Positions 1 through 9,554 of a stretch of DNA of 64,000 bases are shown here, piece by piece; position 1 is the stretch's first letter, and each line of letters opens with the position of its first letter. The position numbers and the translations under genes were made by a program. Source of the stretch: Paenibacillus sp. L3-i20 (GTDB lineage: Bacteria; Bacillota; Bacilli; Paenibacillales; Paenibacillaceae); the NCBI RefSeq assembly GCF_022180385.2, contig NZ_BQME02000002.1, positions 1,488,001 through 1,552,000 on the forward strand, given 5' to 3'. The notes under the pieces were generated by a model that saw only the letters and a program-made list of their open reading frames with translations, had not been told where the DNA came from and did no database searches.

Positions 1-129
1 AGCAACAAGGCTGCCAGCGATTGTCTGTCAAACTTTCCGTAGAGAACTAAGTATACAAGGTTTGAGCAGAAAGCTCAACCCTGATTTCTAACAACATTTA
101 AAGTTTAAAAGAACAATCCCTATTTATTT

Positions 130-1251
130 CTAGATAAAGGTAAAAGGCTCCGTGTTTAAGGAAGATGACACTACTTCTGTGTCGTATTTCCCTTCCTCCA
201 GCTTTTCTATCAACCACTCCGCAACCTTGACCTTCATAACCTTCTCAATGTTATGACCAGCGTCGATGATAGAAATTCCCGCTGCTAATGCATCATGAGC
301 GGTATGATAATCAATATCTCCCGTTACAAGCACATCAGCACCTGCGAACGCTGCGTATCTAACATATTTAGCACCGGAGCCACCTAATACAGCTGCCTTG
401 CGGATGTTTTTATCCAATGGGCCAACTACTCGAAGCATCGGCACATCAAATGTTTTCTTTAGACCTTCGGCCAACTCACCAAGCGTAGAAGGCTGCTTTA
501 GCTTACCCGAACGTCCAAGACCAAACGTTCTGCCCTTCAGATCAACAGCATACAAATCGTATGCCACTTCTTCGTATGGATGTGCCTTTAGCATTGCTTG
601 CACAGTTTTGCGATGGATGCTGTGAGGAACAATCGTTTCAATACGAACTTCATCAACCTTCTCTAACTTCCCTTGTGAGCCAATAAAAGGTGAAGTACCT
701 TCACCAGGCTTAAAGGTTCCTGTTCCTTTAATGTTGAAGCTGCAGTTATCATAATTACCAATCTCACCAGCACCTGTACGCCAGATTGCTTCAAGCACAG
801 CTTCATGATGACTTTCTGGAACAAATACTACAAGCTTATAAAGCTTATCAGTATGAACCTCTTCCAAGCAAACTCTGCCTTTTTCCTCTATACCAACTTG
901 ATCAGCTAACCAATCGTTAATACCACCATCAGCGACATCTAAGTTCGTATGTGAAATATATACGGCAATATCATTTTTAATGAGCTTTTCGTATAGCTTT
1001 CCAGCTGGAGTATTCGTATCAATCTTAGCTATTGGTCTAAAGATAATGGCATGGTGGGCAATAATCAAGTTTGCACCGACAGCAATAGCTTCATCTACAA
1101 CCTCGTCAGTGACATCGAGTGCTATAAGCGCCTTAGGAATCGGCTTACTTAATGTGCCTAGCTGAAGTCCAATCCGATCATTTTCCACCGCATAATGTTT
1201 AGGAGCAAGCTGCTCCATATATTGAATTACCGTTTGTCCGTTTGCAAACAA
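130..1251 (-). CDS. Nif3-like dinuclear metal centre protein (YqfO family)
   Basis: A 373-residue Nif3/YqfO family protein. The family forms hexameric rings with a two-metal site; its cellular reaction is not firmly established. Visible metal-ligand motifs are AHHAIIF (His66, His67), HTNLD (His101, Asp105) and DAGHNIE near the C-terminus. A middle segment of about 100 residues (roughly 131-235) splits the two Nif3 halves and corresponds to the PII/CutA-like insert of the long Gram-positive form. The start is a TTG preceded by a good GGGGGTG ribosome-binding site, and it overlaps the 3' end of trmK by 25 bases, so the two are probably translationally coupled. The next ATG (residue 12) would cut into conserved sequence. 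Confidence 0.9.
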   Translation of the reverse strand: MFANGQTVIQYMEQLAPKHYAVENDRIGLQLGTLSKPIPKALIALDVTDEVVDEAIAVGANLIIAHHAIIFRPIAKIDTNTPAGKLYEKLIKNDIAVYISHTNLDVADGGINDWLADQVGIEEKGRVCLEEVHTDKLYKLVVFVPESHHEAVLEAIWRTGAGEIGNYDNCSFNIKGTGTFKPGEGTSPFIGSQGKLEKVDEVRIETIVPHSIHRKTVQAMLKAHPYEEVAYDLYAVDLKGRTFGLGRSGKLKQPSTLGELAEGLKKTFDVPMLRVVGPLDKNIRKAAVLGGSGAKYVRYAAFAGADVLVTGDIDYHTAHDALAAGISIIDAGHNIEKVMKVKVAEWLIEKLEEGKYDTEVVSSSLNTEPFTFI

Positions 1252-2000
1252 TTCAGCACCCCCTCAATCAACTTCATCTCAGCTTGAAATTGATCTCTCT
1301 TTACTGCTGATTCTGGAAGCTCAGATCCGCTAAGCTGTTTACATATCCACTCTAATTTTTGTAGCTCACTGCGCCACTTCTTCACTAAAGCTTCATGAGG
1401 TCTACGCAGTAAGTATGGACCCATTCGAATTAAAAGAGCCGTCAATGTTGGTTTCTCTAAATCCAATTGAAGGAATGAACCGTCATATATCACTTCATTT
1501 TGCTTCTCTGCATCATCAGATAAGACAGCATGTATTACTTCATATATTTTTCCATCCTCTTCAAGAATGGTTTCGTCCTTAAGCAACCATCCTCTATTTA
1601 ACAGCCATATTCGAACAGCATCTTCGCCTACATTAGGTTGAAGAACAAGTTCCTTCACACCTTCAAGCTTGCCAGAAGTATAACCTGCCTCCAAAATATC
1701 GCTCATAAGGCTTCCGCCCATTCCAGCTATCGTCACTGTATCCGCCTCGTCTGGAGCTAATACAGCTAATCCATCCCCTTGACGAACTTCTAGACGATCA
1801 GATAAACCAGCATCTGCCGCTTGTTTTTTAGCTGCCAGCATTGGACCAAGATTAAGCTCACCTGCAATGGCAGACGGGCATTTACCGCTTTGTAACAAAT
1901 ATACGGGTAATAAAGCATGATCCGAGCCAATATCTGCGACTCGATTGCTCGGCGTTATATAATCTGCAATTGTTTGCAGACGTTTTGATAATTTAATCAT
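1227..2000 (-). CDS. trmK: tRNA (adenine(22)-N1)-methyltransferase TrmK
   Basis: A 257-residue SAM-dependent methyltransferase of the TrmK/YqfN family, which methylates N1 of A22 in tRNA. The SAM-binding motif VADIGSDHALLP is near residues 21-32, and the AGMGG motif typical of this family is in the middle of the protein. The reading frame is open upstream to 2090, but the ATG at 2000 (protein start MIKLSKRLQ) fits the family length and overlaps the stop codon of the upstream membrane protein gene as TAATG, which suggests coupled translation. It is followed directly by the Nif3-like gene, the usual Firmicute pairing downstream of sigA. Confidence 0.93.
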   Translation of the reverse strand: MIKLSKRLQTIADYITPSNRVADIGSDHALLPVYLLQSGKCPSAIAGELNLGPMLAAKKQAADAGLSDRLEVRQGDGLAVLAPDEADTVTIAGMGGSLMSDILEAGYTSGKLEGVKELVLQPNVGEDAVRIWLLNRGWLLKDETILEEDGKIYEVIHAVLSDDAEKQNEVIYDGSFLQLDLEKPTLTALLIRMGPYLLRRPHEALVKKWRSELQKLEWICKQLSGSELPESAVKRDQFQAEMKLIEGVLNCLQTDKR

Positions 2001-2836
2001 TATGCTACCCACACCATCCATTGCTTTCGCAATGTGAAGAGAAGTCCTCCACCGATTGCGATTTTTATTAATAGCTGAACTTCCAGCCATACTGATTCTT
2101 TTACAATAACTAACGTATACAGTTCAGGCATGAACCATGCCAATGCACAAGTGACAAATAAAATACCGGAAACTGGTTTTGTCCAGCGATGTAAAAACCA
2201 ACTGCTCCAACCGAACAATATAGCTAGCGGCAACCAATACAATTGTATTTCATACCAGGTCGGTATGTCCGTAAACCTGGATAACATCCAACCATAGACA
2301 AGCAGTCCAGCCAACCAGCCACAAAGATGAAGAACTTGTATTCTAGCCATAATACCATACACTACCCAAAATATTGAACTGAATGCAAGAAGACCTGTTC
2401 TAAAGCCCCAGTGATGTAATCCATGCAGTTCTTGTATGTGTAATCCACCACCTAAAAGCAACAGCATGCCAATACCCGTTAATGCCAGACTAAACGCTTC
2501 ACTGCGGTTACGCAGACGCTTTCCAACCCATAGAAAACCGACTACAGATGCCGCCAATACTGCTATTTGCAATACAGGATGAAAACGGCTAAAATAAAGC
2601 ACAACGAAGGAAATTAAGGTAAAAGTTCCAAAAGTAAACAGCCATTGTTTTCCAGTGGCCTTCTGTACAGCAGCTATTGCTTTGCCAACCGTATGTAGTG
2701 GTGGACCTGAATCTCGTTGCTCTTCCGGGTCAACATAAAGATTAAGCAAAAAATCACAATATTGATCGGGAAGCAACTTGCTTCTCCGCCAATGATCAAT
2801 CTCTCTTACAATAATTTGCCGACGTTCCTGATTCAT
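2000..2836 (-). CDS. polytopic membrane protein of unknown function
   Basis: I do not recognise a functional family with confidence. The 278-residue protein starts with a soluble stretch of about 60 residues (MNQERRQIIVREIDHWRR) containing many charged residues. About eight hydrophobic segments follow, the first near residues 65-85. The layout, an N-terminal cytosolic segment followed by stacked short membrane helices, resembles DUF2157-type predicted membrane proteins, but this is a weak analogy. Its stop codon overlaps the trmK start, so it is probably co-transcribed with trmK and the Nif3-like gene. It lies just downstream of the rpoD terminator. Confidence 0.75.
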   Translation of the reverse strand: MNQERRQIIVREIDHWRRSKLLPDQYCDFLLNLYVDPEEQRDSGPPLHTVGKAIAAVQKATGKQWLFTFGTFTLISFVVLYFSRFHPVLQIAVLAASVVGFLWVGKRLRNRSEAFSLALTGIGMLLLLGGGLHIQELHGLHHWGFRTGLLAFSSIFWVVYGIMARIQVLHLCGWLAGLLVYGWMLSRFTDIPTWYEIQLYWLPLAILFGWSSWFLHRWTKPVSGILFVTCALAWFMPELYTLVIVKESVWLEVQLLIKIAIGGGLLFTLRKQWMVWVA

Positions 2837-2876
2837 ATAGTTGATATCCTTTCAGCACGATACATTCCCTAGTTGG

Positions 2877-2908
2877 AAAAAAGACCTCGCTGCAAGAGCA
2901 GAAAGGTC
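2877..2908 (-). terminator. rho-independent terminator after rpoD
   Basis: Read on the minus strand, GACCT and TGC arms pair with GCA and AGGTC arms around a short loop, followed by a run of six T. It lies 18 bases past the rpoD stop codon. Confidence 0.8.
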
Positions 2909-2926
2909 GTTGTCAAATCTATGCAA

Positions 2927-4060
2927 TTATTCAAGGAAATCTTTTAGTCGTTTACTACGGCTCGGATGACGAAGTTTACGAAGTGCCTTTGCTTCGATCT
3001 GTCTAATCCGTTCACGAGTTACGCCGAACACCTTACCTACTTCTTCCAACGTTCGGGTACGGCCATCATCAAGTCCAAAACGCAAACGTAATACGTTTTC
3101 TTCACGTTCGGTCAACGTATCGAGAACATCTTCCAATTGTTCCTTCAAAAGCTCGTACGCTGCTGCATCAGCTGGTGCCAATGCCTCTTGGTCCTCAATA
3201 AAGTCGCCAAGATGTGAATCATCCTCTTCACCAATTGGCGTTTCTAATGAAACTGGCTCTTGAGCAATCTTCATAATCTCGCGAACTTTCTCCGTGCTAA
3301 GTTCCATCTCAACTGCAATTTCTTCTGGTGTCGGTTCGCGTCCGAGTTCTTGCAACAACTGACGAGAAACACGAATAAGCTTGTTGATGGTTTCCACCAT
3401 ATGAACTGGAATCCTAATCGTTCTAGCTTGGTCGGCAATTGCACGAGTAATTGCTTGGCGTATCCACCATGTTGCGTAAGTACTGAATTTGAATCCCTTT
3501 TGGTGATCGAACTTTTCGACCGCTTTAATAAGACCCATGTTACCCTCTTGAATTAAATCAAGGAACAACATTCCTCTACCTACATAACGTTTGGCAATAC
3601 TGACAACAAGGCGAAGGTTAGCTTCAGCAAGTCTACGTTTCGCTTCTTCGTCACCATTTTCAATTCGGATCGCAAGCTCAATCTCATCATCCGCCGAAAG
3701 TAGCGGCACGCGTCCGATTTCCTTCAGGTACATTCTTACAGGGTCATTGATTTTGATTCCAGGCGGCAAAGCCAGATCATCGTCGAAGTTGAAGTCGTCC
3801 CCTTCACGTTCTTGTTCTTCCCCCGAAGCAGCCCGAAGTGGATTTTCCTCATCATTTTCATTCAGCACCTCAATTCCCAAATCATCGAGTTGCTCGAAAA
3901 ATTCATCGATCTGTTCTGGATCTTGGTCAAAAGGAGATAACTTCTCGATAATTTCTTTGTACGTTAAGGAAGATCTCTTTTTACCATGCTCAATCAGACT
4001 ATCCTTGACCTGATCTAACTTTTGTTCTGCATCTAATTCAGTATGTTGATCGTTCGCCAT
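2927..4060 (-). CDS. rpoD: primary sigma factor SigA (RpoD)
   Basis: A 377-residue housekeeping sigma-70 factor. Region 1.1-like acidic sequence fills the first 100 residues. Region 2 carries the core-binding and -10 recognition sequence ([31 protein letters not shown]). Region 3 follows, and region 4 ends in the -35 recognition helix-turn-helix [20 protein letters not shown]. The length equals that of Gram-positive SigA proteins, which lack the large insert of the E. coli factor. It follows dnaG after 36 bases, the conserved dnaG-sigA macromolecular synthesis operon of Firmicutes, and ends in a strong terminator. Confidence 0.98.
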   Translation of the reverse strand: MANDQHTELDAEQKLDQVKDSLIEHGKKRSSLTYKEIIEKLSPFDQDPEQIDEFFEQLDDLGIEVLNENDEENPLRAASGEEQEREGDDFNFDDDLALPPGIKINDPVRMYLKEIGRVPLLSADDEIELAIRIENGDEEAKRRLAEANLRLVVSIAKRYVGRGMLFLDLIQEGNMGLIKAVEKFDHQKGFKFSTYATWWIRQAITRAIADQARTIRIPVHMVETINKLIRVSRQLLQELGREPTPEEIAVEMELSTEKVREIMKIAQEPVSLETPIGEEDDSHLGDFIEDQEALAPADAAAYELLKEQLEDVLDTLTEREENVLRLRFGLDDGRTRTLEEVGKVFGVTRERIRQIEAKALRKLRHPSRSKRLKDFLE

Positions 4061-4096
4061 GTTCCGACTCCCTCCTCCCTAGAAACATTCTTGAAG

Positions 4097-5929
4097 TCAA
4101 CTTTTCAGCTGTCTCTCTAGGGTTATAATCTCAAGTCCTAATTGCGCAGCCAATAAGGCGTCACCAGCACGTTCAGCACGCACCATTTCTTCTCGTTTGT
4201 GTTCAATATCCCGAAGCAAAGGCACCTTCTGGATCGTCCCTATAAAAGCATCCATTATTGTCTCATCAAAAGGAATATCGCCGTCCATCATTAAGATGGA
4301 TGACGCAGTCTCTTCGAGACGAACATCATGTAAGGATTCAATAAACCGAGCGGCATCCGGTTCATAGCCTCCTGCATAATAAGCGTATAAATAAGCAGCA
4401 AGTGCTGCATGATCCTCTACATTAAAAGAATCGCCAATTCGATGATGAACCGCCAATGCTACGTCCTGATCCCGCATCATTACATGCAGCAATCTCCGCT
4501 CCGCGTACGTATAGGCCGGCAGAAGTTTAGGCGCTCCAGACGTACGGCGCTTTTCATTCCTACCATTATTCCACGAATTGTCGTTATTATCCCCTCGCGG
4601 TCTTTTTTTTAACAGTTCTGCACGGATACCATGACAGTCCTGCTTGAGGGAGTCAAGTGAGATATCGAACTCACGAGATAATTCCTTCAAATAAACTTCA
4701 CGCTCTGTAGAAGAATCGAGCTCAGCCACAATTTCTACTGCTTCCATAAGATAGTTTTTTCGACCTTCTTCTTTTAGCAGTATATGGTTTTTCCTAGAAT
4801 ATATAAGCTTAAATTTTGTAACGGAGACAGGCTCATCAATAATATCTCGAAGAAATGCATCCGGACCATTTTCACTTATATAATCGTCGGGGTCTTTCCC
4901 TTTAGGCAGCATGGCAATTAGCACTTTAAGTCCTACAGCTTGAAGCATCGGAATCGACTTAAATGCAGCAGCTTGTCCAGCATCATCGCCATCATAACAG
5001 AGCAAAACTTCTTCTGCATGACGCTTCAAAATAGAACAATGCTCTTCCGTAAGTGCCGTACCCATCGTTGCAACTCCATTTAATACTCCTGCGCTCCATG
5101 ACTTAATAACATCCATGTAGCCTTCAAACAATACGATCCCTTTGTTTTTCCTGACGGTTGGCTTCGCAAAGTGCAGATTATATAATGTTCTACTCTTCGT
5201 GAATAACATCGTCTCGGGAGAATTTAAATATTTTGGCTGCCCGTCCGTGATGATCCTTCCACCAAATGCAGAGGGTTTGCCGTTGCCATCCCACAAAGGG
5301 AACATGATCCGACCTCGGAACCGATCCACATATCCACTGCCATCATTTTTGGCTGATAATAATCCGCCCTTCTCCATCAAAACAGGATCGAACCCTCTAC
5401 TTGTCAAGAAGCGTGCCAATACATCCCATTCGTCAGGTGCGTAGCCGATCATAAAATGATCAATTAATCGGTCACTCAAACCTCGTTCACGCAGATATTT
5501 TTTGGCTCCGTCTCCTTGCTTCGTGTTGTTCAGCAAGTAATGATAGAACTTAAAGGCCAGCTCATGGGCTTCAATGAGTTTTTGACGATTCGGGTCTTGT
5601 GCCGAAGCATTACCGCCATCTTGTGATGCCCATGTAACCGGAATACCACTTTCCTCTGCCAAAATTTTGACGGCTTCTGGAAAGGAATATCCCTCCATTT
5701 CCTCCACAAAACGAATGACATTACCACTTTTTCCGCAACCGTAGCAATGAAAGATCTGCAATTCCGGTGTAACGGTAAACGAAGGGGTTTTCTCAGAATG
5801 AAATGGACATAACCCCTTCATATATTTTCCCTGCTTCGTTAGATGAACGTACTTCCCGACCGTTTCTACAATGTCATGACGTTTTCGAACAGCGTCAATG
5901 ACGTCTTCCGGTATTTTACCGTATGTCAT
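4097..5929 (-). CDS. dnaG: DNA primase DnaG
   Basis: A 610-residue primase that makes RNA primers at the replication fork. The N-terminal CHC2 zinc-binding domain has ligands Cys41, His44, Cys62 and Cys65 (CPFHSEKTPSF, HCYGCGKSGN). The Toprim catalytic core follows, with the acidic motif LFEGYMDVI near residue 265 and DGDDAGQAA near residue 310. The C-terminal 150 residues form the helicase-interaction region and contain a low-complexity Asn/Arg-rich linker around residues 445-465. It sits upstream of rpoD and downstream of the yqxD-like gene, as in Bacillus. Confidence 0.98.
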   Translation of the reverse strand: MTYGKIPEDVIDAVRKRHDIVETVGKYVHLTKQGKYMKGLCPFHSEKTPSFTVTPELQIFHCYGCGKSGNVIRFVEEMEGYSFPEAVKILAEESGIPVTWASQDGGNASAQDPNRQKLIEAHELAFKFYHYLLNNTKQGDGAKKYLRERGLSDRLIDHFMIGYAPDEWDVLARFLTSRGFDPVLMEKGGLLSAKNDGSGYVDRFRGRIMFPLWDGNGKPSAFGGRIITDGQPKYLNSPETMLFTKSRTLYNLHFAKPTVRKNKGIVLFEGYMDVIKSWSAGVLNGVATMGTALTEEHCSILKRHAEEVLLCYDGDDAGQAAAFKSIPMLQAVGLKVLIAMLPKGKDPDDYISENGPDAFLRDIIDEPVSVTKFKLIYSRKNHILLKEEGRKNYLMEAVEIVAELDSSTEREVYLKELSREFDISLDSLKQDCHGIRAELLKKRPRGDNNDNSWNNGRNEKRRTSGAPKLLPAYTYAERRLLHVMMRDQDVALAVHHRIGDSFNVEDHAALAAYLYAYYAGGYEPDAARFIESLHDVRLEETASSILMMDGDIPFDETIMDAFIGTIQKVPLLRDIEHKREEMVRAERAGDALLAAQLGLEIITLERQLKS

Positions 5930-5969
5930 CGTACATCACCTTCATCCTAGTAACACATGCGCAAACGAC

Positions 5970-5993
5970 TGAATAAGTGTTTCAACTTATTCA
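5970..5993. repeat. 8-bp inverted repeat between yqxD and dnaG
   Basis: TGAATAAG and CTTATTCA flank an 8-base spacer. The perfect dyad lies in the 137-base gap between yqxD and dnaG. It lacks a clear T-run on either strand, so it could be a weak terminator, an mRNA-stabilising hairpin or an operator; the sequence does not decide between these. Confidence 0.5.
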
Positions 5994-6066
5994 GAATCAT
6001 TTAACGGTGAATCTAAGTCAAAGCAGGAGAGGAACATAAAGTTGTTTGGATTTTGTATAATATTCG

Positions 6067-6537
6067 CTAAACGTCATGTTTCTCCTGCTCGATAAGCAAA
6101 ACTTTTGTCAACTTTTGTTGAAAGGTTATCCGATCGCTCGTTGTCATTGCCCTCGGACCCTTTGTTCTGCCGCCATTTCGCCGTATTCTAGCGCTCTCAT
6201 GTCGTCTTTCCATTAAATAGTCAATATTTTCATCGGTGTACTGTTCGCCTCTAGGCGAAAGTACGATTGCACCTTTACCTAATGAAATACACGCCAGACC
6301 AAAGTCTTGTGTTACAACGATATCACCCTTAGATATATGATTAACAATATATAGGTCGACAGACTGACTACTTCGATCTACTTGTACGATCTGAACGCCA
6401 TCTTGCGGACTCATTCGATGGTCATGAGAAGCGACCATGCAAACTGCAACATCAAATGCTCGAGCTGTTTCCGCAATCTCCGCTTTGACCGGACAAGCAT
6501 CCGCATCGACAACAATGGTTTGCTTCGTTGCACTAAT
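6067..6537 (-). CDS. YaiI/YqxD family protein (DUF188), probable ATT start
   Basis: A YqxD-family protein of about 156 residues with a PIN-like fold; its function is unknown. The family signature DADACPVK lies at residues 11-18 only if translation begins upstream of the first ATG at 6438. Between that ATG and an in-frame TGA at 6544-6546 there is no ATG, GTG or TTG. The best candidate is ATT at 6537, six bases after a GGTGA ribosome-binding site. The conserved C-terminal half (DFGLACISLGKGAIVLSPRG, RRNGGRTKGPRAM) is intact. A sequencing error upstream would be the alternative. Context (upstream of dnaG-rpoD) matches Bacillus. Confidence 0.85.
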   Translation of the reverse strand: MSATKQTIVVDADACPVKAEIAETARAFDVAVCMVASHDHRMSPQDGVQIVQVDRSSQSVDLYIVNHISKGDIVVTQDFGLACISLGKGAIVLSPRGEQYTDENIDYLMERRHESARIRRNGGRTKGPRAMTTSDRITFQQKLTKVLLIEQEKHDV

Positions 6538-6616
6538 TTTCGATCACCGCTCATTTAAAGTTTTTGTTGCCTTATTATTATATACGGCAGTTCATCAAAA
6601 AAATCCTGCACATCCA

Positions 6617-7438
6617 TTACTGAAGTCGAACATATTCCATGATAAGACTTGCCGTTTCCTCTACAGCTTTATGCGAAACGTCGATAACTACACATCCAAG
6701 TTTTCTCATAACTTCTTCCGCGTAATGTAGTTCCTTCTCGATGCGATCAGTCGTTGCGTATGCAGCCGTATTTGGCAATCCTAACGCTTTTAGTCTTTCT
6801 TTACGAATGACATTTAGATAAGAGGTATCAATCGTAAGGCCAATAATTTTAGACTTAGCAATTTTAAACAACTCGTCAGGAGGCTTCAGCTCCGGAACTA
6901 ACGGTACATTAGCTACTTTAAACTTCTGATGGGCCAAATACATGGACAACGGTGTCTTAGACGTGCGGGACACACCAACGAGTACAATATCAGCCTTTAG
7001 AACCCCGGAAGTATCTCTTGCATCGTCATATTTTACTGCAAATTCAACCGCCTCAACTTTACGGAAATAATCAGCGTCAAGAACGTGGTTAAGCCCAGGT
7101 TCTTGACGAGATTTTTTGCCTGTTCTCTGTTCAAGCGTCTCAATGAATGGACCTAATAGATCAATCGCTGCAATTCCGCTTATTTCAGTCAGCTTTCTCA
7201 TACTATCGCGAAGATGCGGCATAACGAGCGTATAAAGAACGATAGCATTTGATTGCTTCGCTTGGTCAATAATACGCTCCAGAGTCGATTCATCCGTAAT
7301 AAATGGCGTTCTTATTATTTCTGCCTGAATGGGGTGAAATTGTGCGATTGCCGCACGAACGACAAGTTCGCCTGTATCGCCAGCAGCATCGGATACAACA
7401 TATACGATAACTTCCGGCTTACTATTTACGTTTGGCAT
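6617..7438 (-). CDS. pyruvate, phosphate dikinase regulatory protein (PDRP/YqfL family)
   Basis: A 273-residue bifunctional kinase/pyrophosphorylase of the PpsR/PDRP family. Characterised members phosphorylate and dephosphorylate pyruvate phosphate dikinase or PEP synthetase, using ADP and phosphate. The P-loop-like motif GVSRTSKTPLS is at residues 155-165. The surrounding blocks VYVVSDAAGDTGE at the N-terminus and GLTIDTSYLNVIRKERL near residue 200 are typical of the family. It begins 33 bases after glyS and may be read from the glyQS transcript. In Bacillus the regulator gene ccpN usually precedes this gene; none is present here. Confidence 0.93.
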   Translation of the reverse strand: MPNVNSKPEVIVYVVSDAAGDTGELVVRAAIAQFHPIQAEIIRTPFITDESTLERIIDQAKQSNAIVLYTLVMPHLRDSMRKLTEISGIAAIDLLGPFIETLEQRTGKKSRQEPGLNHVLDADYFRKVEAVEFAVKYDDARDTSGVLKADIVLVGVSRTSKTPLSMYLAHQKFKVANVPLVPELKPPDELFKIAKSKIIGLTIDTSYLNVIRKERLKALGLPNTAAYATTDRIEKELHYAEEVMRKLGCVVIDVSHKAVEETASLIMEYVRLQ

Positions 7439-7471
7439 GTCACATCACCTCCTTGAATTGGCTTGACGGGT

Positions 7472-9553
7472 CTACCAGACAAGCTTTGAAAAATCAGCAA
7501 CTTGCGATATATCTTTTGCAATTCCGAACAATGTTGCAAGACGATTACTTTTCACATTTTCATCAGGAGCCATAACCATTACACTGTCAAAATATGTGGC
7601 AATCTGAGGCTTAAGACTAGCTAATGTAGCAACTGCAGCCATCATATCGCGACGTCCAATTGCATCTTCAAACACAGCTTTTTGCGCTTGCCATTCTTCG
7701 TACAATTCCGACTCAGCAGCTTCACCGAATAATGAGGGATCTACTGTAGACGTTGTTGCTTTAGAAGCCAGGTTACTTACACGATTGAATGCTTCTACTG
7801 TAAGCTTGAATTCTGCCTTTGCATCTCCTGAAGAATTGACCTGTACTGCAGCAGCACGACTTTCAATGAGTGCTGGACGATTGAAGTCTACTGCCATAAC
7901 CGCATCTACTACATCATAACGATACGACTTTTCAGAGAGCCAATTTTTCACACGCAATGCAAAGAAGTCATTTAGGTCTTTACGAATTTCATCGGCAGAT
8001 CGTTTCAAACCTCTTTGCTCGTGTACTGAAATAGCAATATCATACAAATCATCTAGTCCAAGCTCCAAATCAAATGCTAACAATATAGAGACGATACCAG
8101 CCGCTTGTCTGCGCAAGGCATAAGGATCTTGTGAACCTGTAGGAACGATGCCGATTGAGAAGCATCCTACAATTGTATCTATCTTATCAGCAAGGCTGAC
8201 AACAGCTCCTGTTAACTCTGATGGGACACTATCACCAGAGAATCTAGGTTTGTAATGTTCATTGACAGCTTTTGCAACTGCCTCGTTTTCTCCAAGCTTG
8301 CGTGCGTAATCTTCACCCATAACGCCTTGCAGCTCAGGAAATTCTCCAACCATTAAAGACACTAAATCGAACTTGCAAATAGCTGCAGCACGAGTAATGT
8401 CTTTAACACCCGTCTCATCCACTACAAGCTTTTTCGCAATAACTTCTGCTATCGCAGTTGTACGATGCACTTTTTCCGCTACTGTTCCTAACACTTCATG
8501 GTAAACGATTGCCTCTAACTTAGTAAGAGCATGTTCAATCGTCAGCTTATGATCTTCCTCAAAGAAAAACTTAGCATCAGACAGCCTTGCACGAAGCACT
8601 TTTTCATTACCCTTTGCCACTAGCTCAATCGAACGAAGGTCCCCGTTACGTACTGTAACGAAGAACGGCAACAACTTACCCGATTGATCAAGAACAGGGA
8701 AATAACGTTGATGCTCCCTCATTGAAGTAATCAATACTTCTTGCGGGATGTTAAGGAATGAAGAGTCAAATGTACCAAACAATGCGTTTGGATATTCTAC
8801 AAGAAACAATACTTCTTCAAGTAGATCTTCTTTTATTGCAATAACCCAATCCTTCTCTTGCATCAAATCATTGATTCCTTTAACGATTAGAGCTTCACGT
8901 TCAGTCAAATCAACAATTACATTTTGCTCACGAAGTTTTTCCTTATAAAGCGCAGGCATAGGAATAATCGTATCTTCACCTAAGAAACGATGACCACGGG
9001 ATACGTTACCCGTCGCTACACCAGTAATTTCAAACGGAATGACATGCTGACCGAATAATGCGACCATCCAACGAATCGGACGAATAAAGCGAAGCTCATA
9101 GCTGCCCCAACGCATATTTTTTGGGAAAGACATCGATGTAATAATACCGCTGAGTCCATCTGCAAGTAGGCCAGCAGTTTCAATACCAATACTACTCTTC
9201 TTTGCGTACACATATTCAACGCCCGCTAGTTCCTGAAAGTATAATGCTTCCGGTTCTACACCTTGACTGCGCGCGAATCCAAGCGCTGCTTTACTCCAGT
9301 TGCCCGCTTCATCTTGTGCAATTTTGCGTGATGGACCTTTAGCTTCCTCATTGCTGTCAGCTTGTTTTTCGGCTACATCATTAACAAGAATAGCAAGCCT
9401 TCTAGGTGTTGCATAAGCTTCTACAGAACTGAATGATATGCGTGAATCAGTTAGCCACTTCTCCGTTTTTTCTTTCAGTTGGTTCATCGCTGCACGAACG
9501 AATCTAGCCGGTACTTCCTCAAGACCAATTTCAAGTAATAAGTCTCTAGTCAA
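7472..9553 (-). CDS. glyS: glycyl-tRNA synthetase beta subunit
   Basis: A 693-residue beta subunit of the bacterial alpha2beta2 glycyl-tRNA synthetase. It supplies tRNA recognition and an HD-like domain, and its C-terminal anticodon-binding domain occupies roughly the last 120 residues. The protein opens with DLLLEIGLEEVPARFV, the family N-terminus. I place the start at the TTG at 9553, one base after the glyQ stop, because an AAAGGAGTGGAG ribosome-binding site inside the end of glyQ is spaced correctly for it. A longer open frame to 9589 would add 12 non-conserved residues. Expression is expected to be coupled to glyQ and controlled by the T-box upstream of glyQ. Confidence 0.96.
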   Translation of the reverse strand: MTRDLLLEIGLEEVPARFVRAAMNQLKEKTEKWLTDSRISFSSVEAYATPRRLAILVNDVAEKQADSNEEAKGPSRKIAQDEAGNWSKAALGFARSQGVEPEALYFQELAGVEYVYAKKSSIGIETAGLLADGLSGIITSMSFPKNMRWGSYELRFIRPIRWMVALFGQHVIPFEITGVATGNVSRGHRFLGEDTIIPMPALYKEKLREQNVIVDLTEREALIVKGINDLMQEKDWVIAIKEDLLEEVLFLVEYPNALFGTFDSSFLNIPQEVLITSMREHQRYFPVLDQSGKLLPFFVTVRNGDLRSIELVAKGNEKVLRARLSDAKFFFEEDHKLTIEHALTKLEAIVYHEVLGTVAEKVHRTTAIAEVIAKKLVVDETGVKDITRAAAICKFDLVSLMVGEFPELQGVMGEDYARKLGENEAVAKAVNEHYKPRFSGDSVPSELTGAVVSLADKIDTIVGCFSIGIVPTGSQDPYALRRQAAGIVSILLAFDLELGLDDLYDIAISVHEQRGLKRSADEIRKDLNDFFALRVKNWLSEKSYRYDVVDAVMAVDFNRPALIESRAAAVQVNSSGDAKAEFKLTVEAFNRVSNLASKATTSTVDPSLFGEAAESELYEEWQAQKAVFEDAIGRRDMMAAVATLASLKPQIATYFDSVMVMAPDENVKSNRLATLFGIAKDISQVADFSKLVW

Positions 9554-9554
9554 G

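Noticed and set aside
58..80. Small inverted repeat GGTTTGAGC / GCTCAACC near the window start
   Set aside because: One bulge, short stem and no T-run in either direction; not enough to call a terminator.
3591..4013. An open frame opposite rpoD
   Set aside because: Ser/Arg-rich shadow of the acidic N-terminal region of SigA; no independent support.
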